Source: Hirsutella rhossiliensis
Lineage: Eukaryota; Ascomycota; Sordariomycetes; Hypocreales; Ophiocordycipitaceae
Assembly (NCBI RefSeq): GCF_020360975.1
Contig: NW_025408691.1
Location: 53,743 to 117,742 of the forward strand
Reading direction: 5' to 3'
Length of the DNA: 64,000 nucleotides
The translations under genes were made by a program, and so were the position numbers. Below the pieces are notes generated by a model. The model did no database searches. It had not been told where the DNA came from and was given only the letters and a program-made list of their open reading frames with translations. Positions 55,881-64,000 of the stretch are shown here, in pieces. Each line of letters starts with the position of its first letter. The stretch's first letter is position 1.

Positions 55881-58800
55881 GAATTTGTCAAAGTCCTTGC
55901 CGATTGCGCGGTTGATGGCTGCAGCCGGCCAAGGTGCAAGCCGCATACGATGCCGTGGCGCAACCTTTCTGCAGTAAAGATGTGTGCTGGCTCTTTCGTC
56001 TTCCGCACGAGCACGTCAGTCGCGCATTGTCGTGACCAAACCTTTCGTGGTAGTCAGCAAAATCCCCATGGTGGGTTCTTGCTGCAAGCAAGTTACGAAG
56101 CAGGGGCCGAGAGAGCGCCAATTCTGACGGGCAGCTGGTTGTGGCTTTAAGCCTCAGGTCTCTGTATCGCTCCGGCGCAGAGGCTTCCCACCAGGCCTTG
56201 AAAGCCTCTTCCGGCTGCTGTCGGGCAATCTTTCGCAGGTGCGCTAGCGTCGGGACGTTATCAGCGGGTTCTGGCAGTGATGCTCCGCCTTTGCCAGAGC
56301 ATCAGCCTCCTCGTTGCCTGGGATGTCAGCATGGCCGGGGATCCAATGGACCTCCACAGCTCCGTATTTTCGCGCCAAAGATTGAAACTCAAGGAAGACC
56401 TCTTGCGAGGAGTCGCTCGGCGTGCCAGTAAGCATGTTGCGGTCGCGAGGTTGTCGAGGCAGACAAAGATGCGGTCAGTTTCTGGAAGGCTCACCGCAGC
56501 CTTCAACCCCTCCAACGCACCTTTCGCCTCAGCGTCGAAAATCTCGGCGGGCCCGAGACGGCCCTTGTCGCGCAAGACGGTGGATCCGTCCCGATGAACA
56601 ACATAGCCATATCCGGCGTGGCCTTCGGTAGAACGGGACCCGTCGGAATAGACGACCAGAGTTCGGGGCGATAGTGCCTGGAGCCAATCGCGAAATTTCT
56701 TCGCCGTCTCATTTTTCGATGCACTCTGCAGAGGCGCAGTCTGCTCTTCGACAAATCCGCGCTGCAGCAAGGCAGGCCTTGGGCAGCTTGGTAGCAATTC
56801 GTCGGAGCGCCGCAGCCTAGTCCGGAAGGGTTTTGGCTGCTTTTGGTACTTCAGCTTGATCATTTCATTCAGTATAGGGCTTTTGGCCTCGACGTGCGCT
56901 TCACGAGCGGATGAGCTTCGTCCAGGGATTTGAGACGCGCAGCAAATGCAGTCCGGCGCGCCTCGAGCAGCAGAGGACCGGCGGTATCCCTGCCTCCCGG
57001 TGCAGAACATTCGTTGGTGTAGTTCTCCACACTGGCAGGATAGCCCGAAGAGATGTGTAGAGTGCCTTGCTCATCTTCTTTACGAGGTGTCCGATCCTGG
57101 ACGGTCCTTCCTTGCCCGGCTTGGTCCAGCGCGGGCGCGTAGAACCAGGATACCAGACCTCCGCCGCGTAGAGCAGCACTGGAATGACGCAAGCGCAGAC
57201 CGCTCGTCGCACAGCGCTCGGTAGAGGACCATGCCTGGTGTTTGTCAGTCTCCTGAGATGGAAGGCGACTGCTTGCGCTTTGGCCGTCCATTTCTCGACA
57301 TGAGTCTTGAAAGACAGAGTGCTGTCGAGCCAGACGCCGAGCCAACGCATCGCCCGGCCCGGCCGTTTCTCAAATTCGCCATGGAGCACTGGCGGCGCCG
57401 TCTTGGGCGTCGTTCGAGAGAAGTGCATCACTTCTGTCTTCTCAGGGTCGAAGGAGATCCGTTGGCGGCGCCCACGATACAAGCTCACGCACATGATGAG
57501 ATGCTTCGGCGGACGTCTCATCCAGGCTATCGCCGACGCAAAGGATGGCAGTGTCGTCCGCATAGCCGAAACGCCCTTTGAGCTGCCCAAGCGGTAGATT
57601 GGTTCCGTATACAGTAGGAAGAGGATCGGCGAGACTGGCGATCCTGTGGCAGCCCGCACTGGAGAGGCGATGAATTCGTTGCGATATCTTGATAGCGGAT
57701 GCGTGCCGACCTGTCTTGCATAAACGAGCCGACCCATCGCGCGAGGTTCGGTGGCCACCCTTGCTCCCGTAGGCGAAGGATCAATCTGTTGCGGAGGACT
57801 GTGTCGAAGGCGCCCTGAATGTCCAAAGTCACCAATGTTGCAACCTGCTTGCAGGCAAATGCCTCCTCGATGTCATGAATCAAGGCAGCAACGAGATCCA
57901 CGGCCGATCTCTTCGGGAGCGCGCCGGCTTGTTGTGGGTGTAGTACGCCGAAATGGACCGAGGCCCACGCTAGACGCCGTGCGATGAGCCGCTCGAGGCC
58001 CTTGCCGAGACAGGACAAAGGGAGATGGGGCGCCAAGCGCGGGGTGTAGAGAGATCCCTGCGCCCCGGCTTGGCAATCATGACCACTTCTGCTTCTCGGA
58101 AGGGCTTCGGATGGTGGCCAATCCTGAGGCAGCCTTGATATAGCTGGTGGACGAGACTTCCGATCGCATGCCAGACAGCGCGGAGCATCCGCACCGTAAT
58201 ATTGTCGGGACCAGGGACGTATTCCCGGTGCGTAGCGTGGCGTCGCGGGTCTCTCCGGAGAGACTCGGTCGGTGAAGGGTATCGTCCTATCTGTGTTCAC
58301 GGAGATCCACGGATCTGGGATGTCGTCGTTCGCCGTGCGCCGTTCCAGAGTGGCTTGTCGCAAGGCGGTGGCCTTTTCAGCTGCGTCTCATACACTCGGT
58401 CGTCAATTTGCAGGAGGAGCTTGAAACGGACCTGGAGACTTCAGCCAGCGGACCGCCCTGAAGACGGAGGCGCTATCGGTGAAGCTGTCAATCGTTACGC
58501 CAGTAAAGGCGCTTGGCCCGGCGCACCACGCTATGGAGCTCCTCTTGGCTAGCTGTACTTCTCGGTCGAAGCCGAGAGTGAACTCTCCTCCACGCGCGGT
58601 AATTGGCCGCCGCCTTTGCGCATTCTTCAGTCCACCACCGCGCACCATGCGTAGTCTTACGGGCAGGTCGACCGGCAGCTCTGGCTGCACAACCAAGAAG
58701 GTTCACGAGCGCCGACGCAAAGCTGTCGAGCTCGGAAGGAGATGCCGTGGTGATCGGGATGAAGGCGGCACCGGCCTCCACTAATTCAATGAATCGCTTC

Positions 58801-59534
58801 AATTCCTCGTCGGAGTTGAGATGGATCTTTCCTATTGGAAGGGGTGCCAGAACTTGTCCTGGCAGCGTGATACTAAGGGTAAAATGATCGGAGCCGGTTG
58901 CTAGATGATCCTCGACAACAGCGTCGGCCAGAGGTATGTTGCAGAAGGCGAGATCAACCGTATTGCCGTGTGCGTTGGTCGGGACATCGACAGGATTCAG
59001 TAAGCCGAGTCGATTGTCCATTGCCCAAAACGCTATTTCTTCGCCGCGGTCCTCTCGTCGACCGGCCTGCCAGCTGGGATGTTTGGCATTGAAATCACCA
59101 GCAACAAGACACTTGTCCGGTACGGTCCACTGAAGCAAGATTTCAAGGGCTCCGTCGTGGTACGGCTGCCGATAGAAGTTGACGACTGTTATGCCGTTGA
59201 CGGTGAGCCAAAGGATGTCACGAGTCGCCGCAGGTCTCTTTTGATCAGCGACGAGACCTGCGGAACGCCGGACGTATGTCATGACTCTCGGGCGAGTGTC
59301 GCGGCCGTCCCAGTCGTTGACGGGTGAGAAGGTGTCGTAGGCCTGATGCGTCTTAGTGAGGCATCGGCCATCTTTCAGTCCTGTCCATGGCTCCTGCAAC
59401 AAAATAATGTCGTATTGTTCCGAGTCGGCCAACGCAAGGGCACAATCGTGTGCCGGCGGAATCTTGCCTACGTTGGCTTGGAAGATTCGCAAGATCCTCC
59501 TATCGCTTCGATTGCGTGGAAAACAGCGAGGCAT
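55880..59534 (-). pseudogene. LINE ORF2: endonuclease, reverse transcriptase, RNase H
   Basis: The start at 59534 opens a 348-codon frame with an apurinic-type endonuclease: QANVGKIP, LLQEPWTG, GDFNAKHPSW and the catalytic GSDHFTLS. A shifted frame (58363-57527) gives the reverse transcriptase fingers and palm: IARRLAW, QAGALPKRSAVDL, TLDIQGAFDTVL, PLQCGLPQ. The YADD region lies near 57550 in another frame. The RNase H domain (57010-56261) has VVYSDGSRS, AEAKGALEGL, VCLDNLATAT and WIPGHADIPGNEEAD. A CSCGRRKS Cys motif follows near 56010. ORF2 nicks the target and copies the RNA into DNA. Several single-base frame changes break it. Confidence 0.85.
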
Positions 59535-59603
59535 TAGGGTAGCGTCACAGGACTAGTGCGTCGTTTCTTCGATGGGACGACAGGGAGGAACTGGTCGCCG
59601 TCC

Positions 59604-61200
59604 TTACATGCGGCGGCGTTGTGGCCACAACGATGCATGGGGTTGACGGCGCGGCTGGCTCGTAAATGGCGCCCATGTCGGAGCTTCCATCTCCTCCAGC
59701 TGCCCGCGGCGCCGTTGACTCAAGGAGTATCTGCGGCCTGCCAGGGCTCTGATCAGACTGGTCGGACACTCTGGCCTTTGGAGTCTGCCGCTTCTGCTGC
59801 GCAGAGGCTGAACTCCCATCTGCCGTACCAGGCTCTTCTCCTCCTTCGTCAGGCGCCGGACCATGCCGTGAACGCGCTTGGGGCGGGCAGGGCATTTGGG
59901 GTCATCCGCGCAATGGGGTCCAGGCAGGTTGGCCACTGCTCGAAGGCGGGGCATTCTTGGGTTCGATGGGCGGTTTGCCACAACGCCTGCAGCGCGCCGT
60001 TCGATCGCAGCTGTGTCGAGCGTGGAAATCCCAGCACTTGTCACATTGGCTAGGAATGCTGGGCTTGTCGATATAGCGGGCGAACCGGCTGGCGCCGAAC
60101 AGTCGCCAGGGTCTCTGCGTGGGTTCCAGGAAGGATACAATAAGGGTCTTGGTAGGCATATCGCCCGAGTCGTGTCGCGAGGTCCGTATGCTGATGGGCT
60201 TCAGTCCGGTTTGGCAGGCAATTTCTTCTTTGACCGCCTCATCGAAGTTGATCTCAACGCCGCGTAGGTCCGTGAGCCTACGGGGGCAATCGGCTACGGC
60301 ATACGAATGCCATTTCTGGCTAATCTCTACGGCCGTCGCGTCCAGATCTACGGCCCAATCCGCCTGTCGCTGCACGAGTAGTTCGCGCGTGGCCACATCC
60401 GATGCCAGGATGGCCCAACCCGTGTTTACCGGGAAGGCTGCCGGGATGCGGCGTAGGTCGATGCCGACTCTAGCGGCGATGTGGGCCCGGATAGCGTATC
60501 TTTCATGGTTTCGGGCCGGAGCATCGGCGTCAAGTCGGACAAAGACACGCAGGTCTTCCTTGGTGGGACCACGGGCGGTCGTCCTTGGAGACGAGTGGTG
60601 GTTTGCTGTTTTCGCTGTGGTGGGGCGGAGGCCGTAATGGCCAGCTGTCCTTGTGTCGTTTTGCCGGATGCGAGAACGCTGCTGTACGTAGGTTTCGGTG
60701 GTTCCTCAAGGTCGGCGAGCGATTGAGTCCAGAGGTTCAGAAACTTGGTGGCAACTTGCTTTGCGATGCTATTGTAGGAGCCGGACGAATTGTTTGGCTG
60801 TCTGTTCGAATGATTCGCTAAAGGCCCGACTGCCAGCTTGGCATCATGGGCTGCCGTTTGGTCGCGAGCGATCTTTGTAGCCGCTTCGATGATGGAGACA
60901 GGTGCATTTTCCGTGGACCCGGTCGAACCAGGGCCATTCGGGATTATTTCCGGCTGCGTTCCTTCCGCGACGGCAGCGTTGGGCGTGTCGCTGGGAGACG
61001 TCGGTCGAGGAGCTGCTGAGCCGCCAGGGTTGAGACATTTGGGCGAGCCTCCGCCGGAGAGGACAGTAGGTGCTGAGATGCACGGGCTGCTAGATCAGGT
61101 GGCGATTGTATGTCGACAGCACAGGAGCGGCGCGCGAACCTGAGGCTGGTGCCATGGCCGCTGCCGGCGCTTTGCGCGGCGCTGTTGCGGAATTTTCAAG
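59604..61200 (-). pseudogene. LINE ORF1 (nucleic-acid-binding, CCHC knuckles), frameshifted
   Basis: The upstream part (about 61200-60400) is Ser/Pro/Thr-rich. The frame 60396-59902 (MATRELLVQRQADWAVDLDA) is conserved in Tad-like ORF1, with FARYIDKPSIPSQCDKCWDF. The zinc knuckles CDKCWDFHARHSC and CRRCGKPP follow, partly in a shifted frame that continues to 59604. ORF1 proteins coat the element RNA. The start is not fixed. Confidence 0.7.
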
Positions 61201-61224
61201 AGCACTGTTAAGCGAAAAGCTGTA

Positions 61225-63325
61225 AGGATTTTCCGATGATCTGCCGGATCTGGTGATCTGCCGGATTGCGGCGACTTCGCACGCTCAACATCAATCGACA
61301 ATAGCTCAACAACAACGGTGCCAATTGACGTATCCTTTGATTTCCTGAATCATCAGAAGCAGTGAAAGTCTGGCATATATTTAGAACTTTTATCTGGGGC
61401 AATGCGCTGCGGTGCTGACATCAAACCAAGCAACGGCCAAAATAGGATGCCGACAGATTGTGTAAGTCATTTCAGCCAATACAGCAAAACAGAACATTAT
61501 TGGCTTTCATCGTAGGCTTTAATCATGTAGGATTCTCCCCATTCTATCCATAGTGCAGAACTTGGCTCAGGATACTGCAAAAATAGGGGTTGGAAGGGCG
61601 AGCTGGATAACTTCATTCTACGCACCCGTAATGAGCCAGATTGAACGTGATTCGACGGTACAAGCATCTTCTGAAAAGAACCTATCTATGCATCTGAATG
61701 TAAGGTTTATTTTTAGCTTGAAATTCAGTGCGCGAGGCTCCGCTTTCACACCTGACAAGGAAAGACGTGCACGAAAATTGAGAAATTCGACACCCTACCC
61801 TAAAACACGTATAACATGGATGAAATGGGCTTTCTATTCCTTATGAGCATTTGAACGAACAGGGTATTCCTCTTATTATAAGAAAACAAGGCAAAATTGC
61901 TCGGCGTATTAAAAAATGGCAACCCATCCTCCCTTACGTTCAAGATGTGCGTCAGTCAGAGATGGCATCGCTGCCCCATTTCTCATCCACCAAGACAAGC
62001 CAGCACAAACTCTGGACTTTTGGTTCGTGAAACGTGAATCAAGTCGTCAATAAATATTTTTAACACGTCAAAAACGAGGTGGACGAATCACAATATTGGA
62101 AATGAGCAGCTCACCGGTACGTTCGACCGGTTTACCAGGGTGAAAGCTCGAAACGGTTGTGCTTATCGCCTTTTGGTTCCCGATGGCCCTTAACCATTTT
62201 AGTATCGATTTATGGAGTGGTGTGACCGGCACCGAGTGATCGTTGTGGTGTTTCCCCTCAATCCATTCATCGGCTGCAACCCTTGATGTATCGTTATTCA
62301 GCCTCTCTCAACAGCGTATACGCATGATCTTATCAGTACACAGACAAATCAAAAGGTTCATTGGATTGCTGAAATCGAAGATCTAGACTGTGTTTTGGAA
62401 CGCATTTCAGGAAGTAGTCGAGAGTCCTCTGTTGATGCTGGCCGCAACAGCCGAAGGCTGAGCAGCACCCTCAGAGCCCTCAATATGAGTTTAAAGTGCT
62501 TGATATGAGAGTTAAAGTATGCAGAGAACAAGTAGTCACAAGAACCAGCGCAGGCAGACCGGTAAGCTTCAAAGATGATCTCTTCTGCTGTACAGATTCT
62601 AGTGCAGACGAGGTGTTTAGCTCTAAAATTGTGGCTCAAGCTCGCCAAAAATGACAGTGAAAGGACTCCAAAGAAAGGAGGCTCTGAAGAAGGAGGCCCA
62701 GCTTCAGCGACAGCAGAAGGCAGCGGAGCAAAAGCTCTCGCTCTAGAGAGAGGAAGCAATGAGAGGCGGAAATTGGGAGAAAACGACGGATGACGGAGGC
62801 CGTGAAGCAAAATAAGGAGATAAATTGGCATTATTAACAAGAGCTGAAGATTTTGAAAGTGGAAAAGCCACAGAAAATGCAGAATGAGCGACGGGTGGCT
62901 TCTGAGGGTCGCGAGAGGAGTCAGGATGTTCACGCTGCAAAAATTGTCACTCTTCCGTTCACACCAGAGCGGGCCATAGCATTGCAGGTACCAAACACAC
63001 TATATAATAACGCAAATAATAAGGCAATGATAACTTCAAACGACATATCCTGTCCTCAAAGGCCCTCTTTAGCTGTTGATAGTGATCGGGAGGCAATGGG
63101 TGCATTTCGGGGACTTGCGCGATCGGAGAGTAACAGAAGACGACCTCGATGGCTGGATGACTTCAAAAAAGATTGAGTGGCATCTTTGAGCATTATTAAC
63201 TGCTCTTATAAGATTTTAGAACAATTCAAATAGTATTCGTGAAGTTATTCTCAGTTCTTTGCTGGAATGCAATGAGCCCAAAATCCGGCGAATCGCCAGA
63301 TCCGGCAGATCACCGGAAAATCCCT
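61225..63325 (+). mobile_element. 2.1-kb pogo-like element, copy 2, nested in the LINE
   Basis: Same TIRs and interior as 49253-51364, in the same orientation. TA duplications are at 61223-61224 and 63326-63327. Length is 2101 bp. It sits in the 5' leader of the LINE. The two copies differ at only a few bases by substitution but at more than a dozen places by one-base insertion or loss. The pogo-type YNMDEMGF and coiled-coil C terminus (about 62853-63176) are recognisable; no frame is intact. Confidence 0.9.
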
Positions 63326-63387
63326 TATGGATAGGCTACTTCCTTAACACTTGCGTGCCAAGAAAGTAAAAATGCAGGGAAGGGTTG

Positions 63388-63403
63388 TTCGAAGCGATGT
63401 AAT
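63388..63403. repeat. 16-bp target duplication of the LINE, right copy
   Basis: TTCGAAGCGATGTAAT, one transition different from 55439-55454. Confidence 0.75.
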
Positions 63404-63567
63404 TGGCGGATTACTTCCCGATCTGGGGTAGTCCTCTCTTTGCCATGTGGCGTCAAGTACTTGACGACTTGACCCTCTTTGATCTGGATTGATTGATGAC
63501 TACTACCTAACCCGGCGAGAACTTGACTTGACGAAAAGTCAAACGATTGAGAATTGTCAGTTCGAGC

Positions 63568-63585
63568 TGATTGTTAGCCACACTG
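63568..63585 (-). repeat. right terminal inverted repeat of the outer element
   Basis: TGATTGTTAGCCACACTG, the exact reverse complement of 55020-55037. Confidence 0.6.
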
Positions 63586-64000
63586 GTAATTTTGTAGCGC
63601 TTCTTCCCGTGGCAGGCCCGCAAATCCGAAACCGATGACCGGAATCGGTTTTCTCGACATCGAACCCAGCTGCTCCCGCCACCCATCCCGTCGCGCTCTT
63701 TTTCTATACTTGCAGTATGGAGAGACCGAGAGGCGATTCCAATCGATGCCTTCATCGCCATGACGTAGTCGATCGAAGGTGATGTGCTCAAGATCGGGGA
63801 GCTCTCGGGAGCGCTAAAATGTGGACAGGACACTAGAAAGGGCGGCTGACAGCGCCTCGCCTTCTGCTGTATGCGCCATTGCGAGTCAAGTGCAGGGCGC
63901 TGTCCCATTTTGGCCACAAGCTACAAATATTTCCCGTAATATGAACGCACCCCAGATATATTTCACGATCAAACGTGTCAGGTAAAACGCAAAAGAAAGC
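63586..64000. other. unassigned right edge of the window
   Basis: A minus-strand frame (63917-63507) crosses the inverted repeat and has no recognisable domain. Nothing else is seen. Confidence 0.3.

Larger units (their letters stand above)
55455..63387 (-). mobile_element. near full-length Tad-like LINE, interrupted by a pogo-like element
   Basis: On the minus strand: a short leader, ORF1, ORF2 (endonuclease, reverse transcriptase, RNase H, terminal Cys motif), a 3' untranslated region and a (CTAAA)5 tail, all between 16-bp target duplications. Without the nested 2.1-kb element its length is about 5.8 kb, right for this clade. The presence of the 5' end is notable because most LINE copies are 5'-truncated. 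Confidence 0.8.
55020..63585. mobile_element. hAT-like non-autonomous element (about 0.6 kb) hosting a LINE
   Basis: Inverted 18-bp ends bracket two flanks of about 435 and 182 bp that share TTGACTTGAC and TCAAGTACTTGA motifs. Between them lies the LINE. No transposase belongs to it, so it would be a MITE-like element. Matching 8-bp duplications are not seen outside the ends (CCCCTTGT against GTAATTTT), so one side may have been rearranged. Confidence 0.5.

Noticed and set aside
55012..63593. 8-bp target duplication around the outer element of the right-hand nest
   Set aside because: Flanks are CCCCTTGT and GTAATTTT, which do not match, so insertion by a hAT mechanism is not proven there.

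Overview
The window is genomic DNA of a filamentous ascomycete (Pezizomycotina, probably Sordariomycetes; inferred). The support is short GT-AG introns of 54-60 nt, a SNF2/RING helicase of the Uls1 type, fragments resembling Spt3 and a LaeA-like methyltransferase, and a transposon set typical of these fungi: Helitrons, pogo/Fot1-like, hAT, MULE, a Tad-like LINE and a copia-like LTR element. Base composition stays fairly GC-balanced, so repeat-induced mutation does not look heavy.

Layout. 1-8.5 kb is the gene-bearing part: the end of one reading frame, a polytopic membrane protein with a 54-nt intron (851-1858), a weak hypothetical locus (2.0-2.85 kb, minus) and a Uls1-like SNF2 helicase (3293-7421, minus). 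From 8.5 kb onward almost everything is mobile DNA. 8.5-16.6 kb holds three pogo-like elements with degenerate transposases around an unknown reading frame. 16.6-41.5 kb is a head-to-tail array of three Helitron units (A, B, C). A and B each carry a different antisense passenger gene between the helicase stop and the 3' terminus. B is also broken by a complete hAT element and by a 152-bp LTR-like insertion. 41.5-44 kb is a cluster of gene fragments: methyltransferase, Spt3, a Helitron 5' end and a small conserved exon.

45.2-53.7 kb is a LINE fragment abutting a truncated copia-like element. That element is split by a MULE (9-bp target duplication), which itself holds a 2.1-kb pogo-like element (TA duplication). 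53.7-55.0 kb is another pogo remnant. 55.0-63.6 kb is a second nest: an element with 18-bp terminal inverted repeats holds a near full-length LINE (16-bp target duplication), which holds a second copy of the same 2.1-kb element. 63.6-64 kb shows nothing recognisable.

Two themes run through the window. First, insertions can be ordered from target duplications. Second, many reading frames, including the SNF2 gene, are broken by single-base losses in homopolymers, and the two 2.1-kb copies differ from each other mostly by such indels. This looks like uncorrected long-read sequencing error layered on genuine transposon decay, so absence of an intact frame should not be read as gene death without checking.
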